A stretch of 40,431 nucleotides of DNA, from the NCBI GenBank assembly GCA_029554865.1, contig JAKPUX010000327.1, positions 1-40,431 on the forward strand, written 5' to 3'. The position numbers and the translations under genes are program-made. The stretch is from a bacterium. Lineage in GTDB: Bacteria; Zhuqueibacterota; Zhuqueibacteria; Residuimicrobiales; Residuimicrobiaceae. The notes under the pieces are model-generated. The model made no database searches and was not told the origin of the DNA. It worked only from the letters and a program-made list of their open reading frames with translations. This document shows, piece by piece, positions 15,303-24,046 of the stretch. Position 1 is the first letter of the stretch; every line of letters starts with the position of its first letter.

Positions 15303-17621
15303 TCAGAAGCTGCGTCCAAAGACGAAATGCATCTTCCATTTGGGATCGGATTTGCCGTTCGCATCGAGGCGGTCAAAGCCGTAGCCGTAATCGAAACCGA
15401 TGATGCCGACCATGGGCATATAGACGCGGCCGCCGATACCCACTGAGCGCTTCATGGTGAAGGGGTCGGCGTGGCGGAAATCAGGCCAGACCTTGCCCGC
15501 TTCGCCGAAAATGAGCGCGAAGATGGTGGGATTCGGGGCGATCGGGATGCGCAGTTCAGCAGTGTATTTCAGATAGGATTTGCCTCCTGCTTCAATATAA
15601 GAGGTGCTCTCACCGAGCGGATCGTCATATCCGCGCAGGGGTATCGAACGGGAGAGGCCGTCGCCCCCCATAAAAAAGTATTCGAGATAGGGGATGCTGC
15701 GGTTGTCGCCGATGGTCTCCATATAGCCGGCCTGGAAGCTGGAATAGAGGACGAATTTCCAGTAGGCCGGCATGAACCAGTCCATGCGCAGGGTATGTTT
15801 GTGGAAATCGACATTGCCGCCGAGAAAGGTCCCGCTCAGCTCGTTGGTCAAAGTCACCTCCGATCCCGAGGTCGGGAATTCGGGGCGGTCGAGGCTGTTG
15901 CGGGTGAAGATCTGGGTGATGCTGCTGCTGGTGAGCGGCCATTTCTGGGTCACAATCCCGTTGGGGTTGGCGGCGACGTAATAGCTGTTGAAATCGGAGA
16001 GGGAGGTTTCGTCGAGGCCATAGATCCAGTCGCCGCGGAAAAAGTTGTCCGGCCAGCTCAGGTCGCGGCCGAGGCGCAGCGAAAAGCCCCGGCTCTCCTG
16101 CTTGTAGCCATAATAGGCGGCATCGCGTTTGGTGTCGTAGAGGGAGACCCCGGCCAGGGTCGGGGTGTCGCGCAGCCAGGGTTCGGTGAAGCTGACGTTG
16201 AACGAGCGGTAATAGCGCCCGAAGTTCCAGTCGGTGCTGAGGCGCTGGCCGTTGCCGAAGAGGTTGGCCATGGCCAGGCCGATCGAGCCGATGAACTTGT
16301 CGACTTCAGAATAGCCGGCCGACATGTTGGCGGTGTCGGTCGATTTCTCCTCGACCTTGAATTCGAGGTCGACCTTCTCCTCGTCGATGGGTTTGACGTT
16401 GGGCTCGACGTTACCGAAATAGTTGAGCATCCAGACCTCGCGCTGGCTGCGTTCGAGCAGGGTGCGGCTGAAGGTGTCGCCCGGGAGGATCTTGAGCTCG
16501 CGGCGGATCACTTTTTCCTTGGTGCGGGTGTTGCCGGTGATGTGGATCTCGTTGATGCGGGCCTGTTTGCCTTCGCTGACCGAAAAATCGATGTTGAGCA
16601 CGTTGCTGTCGCCCGGAACCTCGGTGGGCTCGACCTGAGAGTAGATATAGCCGCGGTCATAATAGAGGGTGCCGATGCGCTTTTGCAGGGCTTCGTCCAG
16701 CTTTTTCTTGCTGTAGACCTCGCCCTTGGCAAAGCCGAGATTGGCGGCCAGAAGCTCGGTCGGAAAGACGGTGTTGCCCTTCCAGGAGATGTCGCCGAAG
16801 GTGTACTGCTCCCCCTCGTGAATCCAGAGCTCGACGAACATGTCACTCTGGTCGGGGCTGTAATAGAGGGAATCGCGGAGGATTTCAGCATCGCGGTAGC
16901 CGTGATTGAGATAGAAATCGATGAGCTTGCCCTGATCCTCGGTGTATTTCACCTTGTCGAAATCGGCGCCGCGCCACCAGCGGTCCTCTTTGGTCCCCTT
17001 GAGCTGCTTGCGCAGTTTTTTGTCGGAGAAGCGGGTATTGCCATGGAAATTTATTTTTTCGACCTGGACCTTGCTGCCCTCGTCGAAGACAAAGCGCACG
17101 AGCACGCGGCTGGTGTCGGTACGGCTGACGTACTGGTTGGCCTTGATTTTGGCGAGCAGATAGCCCTTTTCCTTGTACTTGTCATAGAGCTTGCTCTTGG
17201 CGCGGCTGATCAGGGTGGGGCTCACCACCTGGCCGGGATAGAAATTGAGAATGCTCTCGATATCGTCCTTCTTGAGCTTTTTGTTGCCCTCGATCTCCAC
17301 CTTCTCGAGGCGCGGGTGCTCCTCAACATGGATGGTGAGATAGGCGCCGTCGGCCAATTCGCGGTCGACGAGAATCTGCACATCGGAAAAGAGCGAGAGA
17401 CGCCAGAGCTGGCGGATAGCTTCCTGAACGCCGTCACCGGTCACCTCGCTGCCGATGTTCAATCCGGAACTGAGGCGGATCATGCTGGCATCGACGGTCT
17501 TGTTGCCCTCAACGGAGAGACCAAGAATCTTGACCGACCGCTTCTGGGCGATGCCGGCCAGAGGCAAAATCAGCAACAGGGCGATGAGCGGGATGAAGTA
17601 CCGGCGCTGCAGTAGGGTCAT
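15303..17621 (-). CDS. bamA: Outer-membrane protein assembly factor BamA
   Basis: BamA inserts beta-barrel proteins into the outer membrane. The 772-residue product has a signal peptide (about 1-25) and five POTRA domains, each marked by a GN turn: LSVEGNKTVDA, VEIEGNKKLKK, INFHGNTRFSD, ISWKGNTVFPT and IHITGNTRTKE. The barrel begins near residue 410. Loop 6 carries the conserved RGY in SIPLRGYDD near 659, and the chain ends in phenylalanine (FGRSF), the usual barrel C-terminus. Size is close to E. coli BamA. It sits between tamB (105-base AT-rich gap) and ompH. A TamA assignment is unlikely because TamA has three POTRA domains. Confidence 0.96.
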   Translation of the reverse strand: MTLLQRRYFIPLIALLLILPLAGIAQKRSVKILGLSVEGNKTVDASMIRLSSGLNIGSEVTGDGVQEAIRQLWRLSLFSDVQILVDRELADGAYLTIHVEEHPRLEKVEIEGNKKLKKDDIESILNFYPGQVVSPTLISRAKSKLYDKYKEKGYLLAKIKANQYVSRTDTSRVLVRFVFDEGSKVQVEKINFHGNTRFSDKKLRKQLKGTKEDRWWRGADFDKVKYTEDQGKLIDFYLNHGYRDAEILRDSLYYSPDQSDMFVELWIHEGEQYTFGDISWKGNTVFPTELLAANLGFAKGEVYSKKKLDEALQKRIGTLYYDRGYIYSQVEPTEVPGDSNVLNIDFSVSEGKQARINEIHITGNTRTKEKVIRRELKILPGDTFSRTLLERSQREVWMLNYFGNVEPNVKPIDEEKVDLEFKVEEKSTDTANMSAGYSEVDKFIGSIGLAMANLFGNGQRLSTDWNFGRYYRSFNVSFTEPWLRDTPTLAGVSLYDTKRDAAYYGYKQESRGFSLRLGRDLSWPDNFFRGDWIYGLDETSLSDFNSYYVAANPNGIVTQKWPLTSSSITQIFTRNSLDRPEFPTSGSEVTLTNELSGTFLGGNVDFHKHTLRMDWFMPAYWKFVLYSSFQAGYMETIGDNRSIPYLEYFFMGGDGLSRSIPLRGYDDPLGESTSYIEAGGKSYLKYTAELRIPIAPNPTIFALIFGEAGKVWPDFRHADPFTMKRSVGIGGRVYMPMVGIIGFDYGYGFDRLDANGKSDPKWKMHFVFGRSF

Positions 17622-17633
17622 GAAGGATCAGCC

Positions 17634-17715
17634 TTATGTTCGGTTCAATTAAAACTTTTTAATTTAATGAATTTTTGCATTCTTTTAAAGAGAAATATTT
17701 TTTTTGAATGCGTTT
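17634..17715 (-). promoter_or_regulatory. AT-rich leader between tamB and bamA
   Basis: This is the most AT-rich stretch in the operon: long A and T runs in an otherwise GC-rich sequence, lying just upstream of the bamA ATG. Such a composition fits an internal promoter, but I could not pick one -35/-10 pair with confidence. Inverted hexamers gcattc/gaatgc flank part of it. Confidence 0.3.
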
Positions 17716-17726
17716 TGACCCTGCTT

Positions 17727-20700
17727 TCAGAACGGAAACCAGTGACGGACCATTATCCGTTTGTCATCCCTGTTGTACAGCATCAAACTATCATAGTTGT
17801 ATTCAAGTTCCAATAAAACTTGCGGACTGATGCGGTATTCCAGTCCGAGGCTGTGGCGCAGGCCGAGCCCCCTGGACTGGTAACGGTACTCCACCCCGGC
17901 CTCGACCTGCCCGGTGTACTGCAGGAAGACATTGCGGCTGAGGTATTTACCAAGGATGAGCCGGCTGCTGCGCAGCAGGGCGAGCCGGCTGTTGACCTGC
18001 AGGTTGTTGTTGAGGTTGGCGTCAAGAAAGTTGCGGGTGAAGCGCGAACTGAAGCGCACATAATCGAGCTGGAGAAAATGCTCGATAGTGCGTTCGACCG
18101 GCTTGAAAAAAGGGCGGAGCAGATAATTGTCGGTGTTGATGCCGATGACGTCCATCGCCTTGGTCTGAAGCGTCCGTTCGGAATAGCCGAGCGATGCGAG
18201 CAGCTGCGCCTCAGTGGTGCCCAGGTTGGGATTGTCGCTGCTGAGTTTGAAGCGGATCTGGTCCCAGCGGCCGCGGCGCTCCTCCTGGCGGACGATGTCG
18301 TCCACCTCCTTTTTCTCCATGGTGGCATCGACGGTCTGAACGGTGAGAAAGATTTGCGAGGTGAAGCCGAGAGAGTCGGTGACGGTGGTGCGGGCCTGGC
18401 CCCAGGTGACAGGATAGAGGCTGGCCCGGTCCCAGCGCGCCCCGCCCTGTTCGATGCGGAAGGTCATGTCGAGATATTCGATCACCCCCGAGCTGGTGCG
18501 CGCCTGGCCGAGGATGCGGAAGGTGGAGTCGTTGGTGACGCCGGTGAAATCGATGTCCTCTCCGCCCTCCTCGATGAGGATGTTGGTGTAGACCCTGTCG
18601 AGCCCTCCGGGAAGGAATTTGACGTAGCGGACATTCTCGAGCACGCGTACGGCCACATCCCATTCGGCGCTCATGAGGACATTATAGACAATGCCGTCCT
18701 CCATCGGGGGCAGGGTCTCATCGAAGGGGAACATGAACTCGGTGTTGGCCGCCTTGATGAGCCCGCGAAAGAGGGGCCGGTTGATGGGGCCGGCGCAGTA
18801 AAAGGCTTCACCCGGCCGGCGGCCTTCCAGCCAGATAGTGCCGAACTTGCCCCGTTCCATCAGGCCGAGGATGTTGACCTCCACCCCCTCCGGCCCATTC
18901 TCGAGGGAGAGAACCCCGAAGTTGAGTCCCCCCCACTGCGGGAAAACCAGATTTTCGAGGGGCCGCTCCGCCAGCCCCGGCCGGCTGAGCTGGCTGCGAA
19001 TACGTACCGGCCGGCCGCCGATGCGGGCCTGCATCTCCTCGATCTGGATGAACTGCTCATCCGGCCGGAAGGCGAGATTGGCGCTCAGCTCGCTGACGGT
19101 GGGCAGGACCGACTCGAATTTGAGCATGCCGTGGCGCACCGAAAGGCGGGCATCGCTGATGCGAGGTCGGCCCCAGGAGCCGCCCAGGCGGGCGCTGAGG
19201 CGGCCCTCGCTGGCGCTCTCCTCGAACCAGGGGTTGAGATCGGAGAGGAGGGCGAGAAAATTGCCCGTCCCCTGCAGGCTGATATCGATCTCGTCATCCC
19301 CGTTCAGGGGCAGGAAGCCGCGGGCGGCCAGTTCGAGGATCCCCTTGCGATGAACCGCCAGGCGCTGCAAATTGAGGCGCGGCGCCTCCCCGGCAGACGG
19401 CAGTGGAGCAGCCCCTTCCTCCGGGCCGAATCGAGCCTCAAGATCATCGAATGCGATGCCATAGCAGCTCCCGTTCTGGATGCGAAGCCGGCCGCTGAGC
19501 AGGGGCCGGCGGAGGGTGCCGCTGAGGACCAGATCGGCGACGGTTTGTCCGGTGAGGGGCTTGACGCCCGGCAGCAGGGCGGGCGAGAGGCGCAGCATTT
19601 CGAAACCGGCCCCTTGCAGGCGCAGAAAGAGGCTGTCTGCCCCGCTCCGGTACCAGCCGTTGGCGAAGAGGAGGGTATTCTCCTCGCTGGTCAGCAGGAG
19701 TCGTTCCAGGACCACTCCGTCAGGGGCGAGGGTGAGCGCCCCCTCGCTCTCGAAGGGCCCGGCCGAGCGGTATCTCCCCTCCTGCAGGCGCAGGGTGGTA
19801 TGGAGGCGCGGCTGCCGGGTGGTGCCGGTGATGAGCAGTTCGCCGTCGAGGATGCCGCGCGGGGTTTCGGCGCCGCCTTTGCCGAGCAGCTCGACCGGAA
19901 AGTCCTGAAGAAAGCATGAGCCGGAGAGGCTTCCGCTGCGGCCGATCTGAAGGATGCCGGAAAACCATTCGCCCATGGTCCAATCGCGGAGAGAGACTCG
20001 CATGCTGTCTGCGGCGAGGCTGAAGTGGCCGCGTACCGCCCTGGTCTGATCGGGCCAAAGGGTGGTGGTGCCGATCCCCTGCCAGCCGCCGTCCAGGCGC
20101 TCGAGGCGGGAGGAGAGTGCGAAGAGCTCTTCCACCGGCCGGCCGGGACGGCTGTGCAGCAGCCGCGCCTGAAGGGCGTAATGGCCGCCGAGATGGTTGA
20201 GGTGGAGGGAAAAATCGAGGCCGCGCTGGCGCATGGCGCCGGCGGGCGCGGGCCAGAGCATTTCCAGCCAGGAGCGGGCGTCGGGCAGGTTAAGGGCAAA
20301 GCGGGGCTCCTCCCCGCTCCAGTCGATGACGCCCCTGATCCCCTCATCGGGTCCGCCGGCGGGATTGATCTGGAAGCGGCGGTCGCGGAGGAGGAAGCGG
20401 GATTCAGAGGTCATGGCCCCTCCCGTGTGGTTGGCGAGGCTGAGGGAGAGGCTCCCCTGCGCGTCCGGAGCGGCGGCCGGGCCTGAGAGGGCGGCCGCAA
20501 GCGAGAGCCGGGCCTGGCGCAGGCTGCCTGTATAGGCGGGAGGCAGAAGAGGCAGAAGCTCGCCCGCGGCGTTGAGGCGGCCCTCGAGGCTGGTCGAGTC
20601 GCCGATTCCGCTCAGGGCGCCGACAGCCTCGATGTCGAGTCCGCGCCAGCGCCCGCGCAGGGACTGCACCTGCAGGCTGTCGCCCGTCCAGTTTGCGTTC

Positions 20701-21866
20701 AGGCTGACCTCCTCGAAGAGTTCATCTCGCAGGTGCAGGGCGGTCGAGAGCAGCCCGAAACGCAGCTGCGGCGAAGCAAGTGGACCTTCGAGGTCGACGT
20801 TGAGGGCGACTTGCCCGGTCAGATCGCGCAGCTCTTCCGGCAGTGTGTCACGAAAGCTCCCGGCATCGATCTCCGGCGCCGACAGGGTGAGCTGGAGGTG
20901 TGGATTGGCCGGGCCGGTGATGGCGCCGGTCAGGCTCATGGAGGTCTGGTTGATCCAAAGCGCCGAGCGCTCCACCTCCACCCTCCCCTCCTGCAGGCGC
21001 AGGGTGATGCCCGAATGATCGCAGCGCAGATGGCGTTCCGGCCAGGAGGCGGCCAGGTTGGCGACCCGGATCCAGCCGGAGAGATTCGGCTGGTACTCCC
21101 GGTCAGGGCGCAGGGCGAGCGAGATGTCGGCCTCGGCCTCGCCGCTGTGGATCAGCCATTCGCGGTCTTCGCCGGGGGTCAGGAGCCGCGAGAGGGGGAG
21201 GCGCGAGAAGGTGGTCTGGATGGTGTCCAGCCCCCCCTCTTCGAGGCCGAAGCGGCCCTCGAGGGTCATCAAGCTCTGGCGGGCGCCGAGGGGATGGCCG
21301 CTGAGGCGCAGCAGCAGCGTATCGGGATTTTCATTGATAAGCCAGCCCTTGAGGCCGGTGATGAGGGGAAAGGGCTCCCGGCCGTCGCGTTCGAGCGCGA
21401 CCGCGCCCTCCTGGATGGAAGCCATCTTGAGAAAATCGAGCCTTTGCAGATTGTGGAGGTAGAGGCGGATCTTTTCACCCTGGGGCCAGGAGTCGCGGGT
21501 CAGCGCGCCGGGCGCGGTCCGGATGAGGACGACCGGCTTCTTGATCATGATATCCTGGGAGAAGGCCCGGGGGTCCATGCCATAGCGGAACATGCGAATG
21601 GGATTGATGCCGATGCGCAGGTCCTCGATGCGGACCGAGAAGGGTTGTTCGCCGGGCGGGAGATAGAGGCCGAGAAGATGGATATTGGCGAAGCTGATGC
21701 TCACCCGGTCGATGGCAAAGGCGTCGCCGAGGACGGGCTGCATTCTGGCGAGCAGGAACTGCTTGGCCTTGTCGTCCATTCTGGTCCAGCGCCAGGCGCG
21801 GGGCAGCAGGATGGTGAGGGCGAGGATGAGGAGGAGTATGTGCAGTACCCAGCGTCGCTTGCGCAC
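17727..21866 (-). CDS. tamB: TamB-family (AsmA-like) translocation and assembly module protein
   Basis: TamB-type proteins are long beta-taco bridges spanning the periplasm, linked to outer-membrane protein assembly and phospholipid transport. The 1379-residue protein has one N-terminal membrane helix (about 6-24, VLHILLLILALTILLPRAW), then an extended repetitive beta region with many LRLQEGRVEVERS-like strands. The conserved C-terminal TamB domain (DUF490) covers roughly the last 350 residues and includes FRILGQARTSSGVIEYLDMTF, QIFLTVQTVDATM and AQLLASLGYSERTL, ending in VRHWFPF. The start is GTG without a clear ribosome binding site, so the exact N-terminus is uncertain. It lies between uppS and bamA, with no tamA-like gene visible. 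Partnership with this BamA is inferred from neighbourhood. Confidence 0.92.
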   Translation of the reverse strand: MRKRRWVLHILLLILALTILLPRAWRWTRMDDKAKQFLLARMQPVLGDAFAIDRVSISFANIHLLGLYLPPGEQPFSVRIEDLRIGINPIRMFRYGMDPRAFSQDIMIKKPVVLIRTAPGALTRDSWPQGEKIRLYLHNLQRLDFLKMASIQEGAVALERDGREPFPLITGLKGWLINENPDTLLLRLSGHPLGARQSLMTLEGRFGLEEGGLDTIQTTFSRLPLSRLLTPGEDREWLIHSGEAEADISLALRPDREYQPNLSGWIRVANLAASWPERHLRCDHSGITLRLQEGRVEVERSALWINQTSMSLTGAITGPANPHLQLTLSAPEIDAGSFRDTLPEELRDLTGQVALNVDLEGPLASPQLRFGLLSTALHLRDELFEEVSLNANWTGDSLQVQSLRGRWRGLDIEAVGALSGIGDSTSLEGRLNAAGELLPLLPPAYTGSLRQARLSLAAALSGPAAAPDAQGSLSLSLANHTGGAMTSESRFLLRDRRFQINPAGGPDEGIRGVIDWSGEEPRFALNLPDARSWLEMLWPAPAGAMRQRGLDFSLHLNHLGGHYALQARLLHSRPGRPVEELFALSSRLERLDGGWQGIGTTTLWPDQTRAVRGHFSLAADSMRVSLRDWTMGEWFSGILQIGRSGSLSGSCFLQDFPVELLGKGGAETPRGILDGELLITGTTRQPRLHTTLRLQEGRYRSAGPFESEGALTLAPDGVVLERLLLTSEENTLLFANGWYRSGADSLFLRLQGAGFEMLRLSPALLPGVKPLTGQTVADLVLSGTLRRPLLSGRLRIQNGSCYGIAFDDLEARFGPEEGAAPLPSAGEAPRLNLQRLAVHRKGILELAARGFLPLNGDDEIDISLQGTGNFLALLSDLNPWFEESASEGRLSARLGGSWGRPRISDARLSVRHGMLKFESVLPTVSELSANLAFRPDEQFIQIEEMQARIGGRPVRIRSQLSRPGLAERPLENLVFPQWGGLNFGVLSLENGPEGVEVNILGLMERGKFGTIWLEGRRPGEAFYCAGPINRPLFRGLIKAANTEFMFPFDETLPPMEDGIVYNVLMSAEWDVAVRVLENVRYVKFLPGGLDRVYTNILIEEGGEDIDFTGVTNDSTFRILGQARTSSGVIEYLDMTFRIEQGGARWDRASLYPVTWGQARTTVTDSLGFTSQIFLTVQTVDATMEKKEVDDIVRQEERRGRWDQIRFKLSSDNPNLGTTEAQLLASLGYSERTLQTKAMDVIGINTDNYLLRPFFKPVERTIEHFLQLDYVRFSSRFTRNFLDANLNNNLQVNSRLALLRSSRLILGKYLSRNVFLQYTGQVEAGVEYRYQSRGLGLRHSLGLEYRISPQVLLELEYNYDSLMLYNRDDKRIMVRHWFPF

Positions 21867-21955
21867 GGATTGTATGCTTTCAACGGGTTAGCGTGAAGAG
21901 AGCCATCGGGAATCACATTGGGGAGCAGGGCGCGCGGGCAGGTGGAGCGGTCGGA

Positions 21956-22699
21956 TTATCCGGTGACCTTGCCGAAGCGCCGATCGCGCATCTGATAGTT
22001 CTCGATGGCGTCCAGGAACTGATCATGGCGAAAATCCGGCCACAGGATCGGGGTGACGTACAACTCGGAATAGGCCAGCTGCCAGAGCAAAAAGTTGCTT
22101 AGGCGCATCTCGCCGCTGGTGCGGATGAGGAGATCGGGATCGCCGATGGGGGCGGTCTGAAGATGGCCGGCGAAGCAGGTTTCATCGATGGTGTCGGGGT
22201 CGAGCCGTCCGGCGGCGGCCTCCTGTGCGATATTCCGGGCGGCGAGGACGATCTCCTGCCGGCCGCTGTAACTGAGGGCGAGGTTGAGGATGAGGCCGGT
22301 GTTCTTCTGCAGGCGGGCAATGGTCGCCTTGAAACCCATACGCGGGGTGGGCGGCAGCTGTTCGAGGTCGCCGATAACAGTGAGGCGGACATTGTTGCGG
22401 TCGAGGTCGGCGGCCTCGCGGCGGACGGTCCGGACCAGCAGAGACATCAGCGCGGCCACCTCGCTGCGCGGCCTCGCCCAGTTCTCCGAAGAAAAGGTAT
22501 AGAGGGTGAGGGCCTTGATCCCGAGCGCCCCGGCCGCCTCGACGGCGGCGCGCACCGATTCGATCCCCTCCTTGTGGCCTTCCGTGCGGGGCAGTCCCCT
22601 GCCTTTGGCCCAGCGGCCATTGCCATCCATGATTACCGCGACATGCCGGGGCACATTGCCGCGCGCCTTGATGCGGTTGACTCGTTCCTGATCGATCAC
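21956..22699 (-). CDS. uppS: Isoprenyl transferase (undecaprenyl diphosphate synthase)
   Basis: UppS extends farnesyl diphosphate to the C55 lipid carrier used for peptidoglycan, O-antigen and capsule assembly. Family motifs are HVAVIMDGNGRWA (catalytic Asp25), RTEGHKEGIES, LTLYTFSSENW, LALSYSGRQEIV and the C-terminal LLIRTSGEMRLSNFLLWQ with ILWPDF. The GTG at 22699 gives 247 residues, the normal length. An alternative TTG at 22771 has no ribosome binding site and would fall almost on the predicted transcription start. The first base after the TPR gene terminator and promoter leads here, so uppS probably opens the ten-gene envelope operon. CdsA, its usual neighbour in E. coli, is missing. Confidence 0.94.
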   Translation of the reverse strand: MIDQERVNRIKARGNVPRHVAVIMDGNGRWAKGRGLPRTEGHKEGIESVRAAVEAAGALGIKALTLYTFSSENWARPRSEVAALMSLLVRTVRREAADLDRNNVRLTVIGDLEQLPPTPRMGFKATIARLQKNTGLILNLALSYSGRQEIVLAARNIAQEAAAGRLDPDTIDETCFAGHLQTAPIGDPDLLIRTSGEMRLSNFLLWQLAYSELYVTPILWPDFRHDQFLDAIENYQMRDRRFGKVTG

Positions 22700-22777
22700 G
22701 ATTCGCTCATCATTCGTCTGAATACCTGGGAGAGAAGGGCCATGCGGCCATTTTTGCAGGTGCAGCCGCAAGTGAAC

Positions 22778-22808
22778 ATAATAAACACAATATTCAGAAC
22801 ATATTCAA
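22778..22808 (-). promoter_or_regulatory. Candidate promoter for the uppS envelope operon
   Basis: On the minus strand TTGAAT (22803-22808) precedes TATTAT (22778-22783) with a 19-base spacer; TTTATT at a 17-base spacing is an alternative. It lies directly downstream of the TPR gene terminator, in an AT-rich gap, and would give a leader of about 70 bases before the uppS GTG. Confidence 0.4.
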
Positions 22809-22811
22809 GGT

Positions 22812-22842
22812 AAAAAAAAGCCCCACAGACAGGTGTGGGGCT
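22812..22842 (-). terminator. Rho-independent terminator after the TPR lipoprotein-like gene
   Basis: AGCCCCACA (22819-22827) pairs with TGTGGGGCT (22834-22842) over a six-base loop, followed on the minus strand by eight T (22812-22819). It starts 21 bases after the stop of the TPR gene. Confidence 0.9.
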
Positions 22843-22863
22843 CCGCTCCCGCAAAAGGGAAAA

Positions 22864-23976
22864 CTATTTGCGCATCTCTTCAGCCTTGTTGAAGAATTCC
22901 GCGCCCTTGGTCGCTTCGCCGACGTTGACATAAGCGACGCCAAGGTTGTAATAGACCGCGGAGTTTTCCGGCTTGATGCTGATGGCTTTTTCCAGAAAGG
23001 GGATGGCCGCGCGGTAGAACTCTTTCAGCTTGTTGACATCTTCCTCGCTGACAGTCTGCTTGACGTTCTCCTTCTCGACCAGGCTCTTGCGCAGGTCGTC
23101 GGCCATGGTCAGATAGGCATTGCCAACGTTGAGGTTGGCATCGTAATCCTCGGGATTAAGGCTGATGACCTTCTGGAACATGGCGATGGCCTTGTCATAG
23201 TCCTTGTTGAGATAGTTCAGGCGGGCCAGGTTGAAGAGCAGGTCCTGATCCTCGGGATTTTTGGCCAGGGCAGTTTCGTAGGTCAGGATCGCCTTGTCGT
23301 TCTGACCGTCGAGGTCGTAGGCCATGGCGAGATTGGAGATGGCATCGATGTTGGCAGCGTCGACGCCGAGCACAGTGTTGGCGGTCTCCTGGGCCTTGAC
23401 GTACTCCTTGTTCTCCAGGTAGAGGCGGGTCACCTCATTGAGGATCGAGACCTCTTTGGGATTGATGGCAAGATAGTCCTGATAGGCCTTGATCGCGGCG
23501 GGAAGGTTGTTGCTGCGCAGATGGGCGTAGGCCAGGTTCTTGTAGGACTCGATGTGGCTCGGATCGATGCGGACGGCGTCGCTGAAAAACTTGGCCGCGC
23601 CCTCAAGATCGGCAGTCTCGCCCTCTTTGGCGTTCACCTTGGCGACGCCCTGATTGAAGACATTCACCCAGTATTTTTCGCGGGTATTTTTGATCTGCGT
23701 GGCGAAGGTCGGAGCCAGCGCGGTGGACTGGTTGAACATCTCGTTCATCTTTTCCCAGAGGCCCTTGTTGCCATAGCCCTCACCGAGGAGGTAACGCGCC
23801 TCGGCGTCATTGGGATAGATCTGGACAGCCTGTTCGAGCTGTTCGATGGCCTTGTCCCAGTTATTCTGGCTGATGTAGACCTTGGCCGAGGTGACTTCCT
23901 TGGTCTGGCAGCCCATGGTCGACATCAAGGCGACCAGCAGGGCCATGGTAAGGACAAATGAGAAGATCTTTTTCAT
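22864..23976 (-). CDS. TPR-repeat envelope protein, possible lipoprotein
   Basis: This 370-residue protein has an N-terminal hydrophobic signal (MKKIFSFVLTMALLVALMS) followed by TMGCQTKE. The cysteine could be lipidated, but threonine at -3 makes a poor lipobox. The rest is helical TPR repeats; clear ones are AKVYISQNNWDKAIEQLEQA, AMAYDLDGQNDKAILTYETA, ARLNYLNKDYDKAIAMFQKV and YYNLGVAYVNVGEATKGAEF. TPRs act as protein-binding scaffolds. The ATG at 23976 is chosen because GGGAGCG lies six bases upstream and it begins the signal sequence. It has its own candidate promoter and a strong terminator, so it is probably a single-gene unit despite following mtnA. The partner is unknown. Confidence 0.85.
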   Translation of the reverse strand: MKKIFSFVLTMALLVALMSTMGCQTKEVTSAKVYISQNNWDKAIEQLEQAVQIYPNDAEARYLLGEGYGNKGLWEKMNEMFNQSTALAPTFATQIKNTREKYWVNVFNQGVAKVNAKEGETADLEGAAKFFSDAVRIDPSHIESYKNLAYAHLRSNNLPAAIKAYQDYLAINPKEVSILNEVTRLYLENKEYVKAQETANTVLGVDAANIDAISNLAMAYDLDGQNDKAILTYETALAKNPEDQDLLFNLARLNYLNKDYDKAIAMFQKVISLNPEDYDANLNVGNAYLTMADDLRKSLVEKENVKQTVSEEDVNKLKEFYRAAIPFLEKAISIKPENSAVYYNLGVAYVNVGEATKGAEFFNKAEEMRK

Positions 23977-24017
23977 TGTTTTCGCTCCCAAGAGTATGGT
24001 TTTGGATTTGATTCAAT

Positions 24018-24046
24018 AATTTAAAATAAAAAATATTTCTAATCAA
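24018..24046 (-). promoter_or_regulatory. Candidate promoter for the TPR gene
   Basis: TTGATT (24041-24046) is separated by 17 bases from TAAATT (24018-24023) on the minus strand, in an AT-rich gap after mtnA. The -35 box overlaps the mtnA stop codon. Confidence 0.45.

Noticed and set aside
15471-19919. Long plus-strand frames opposite bamA and tamB
   Set aside because: Same effect: antisense shadows of genes with strong family evidence.
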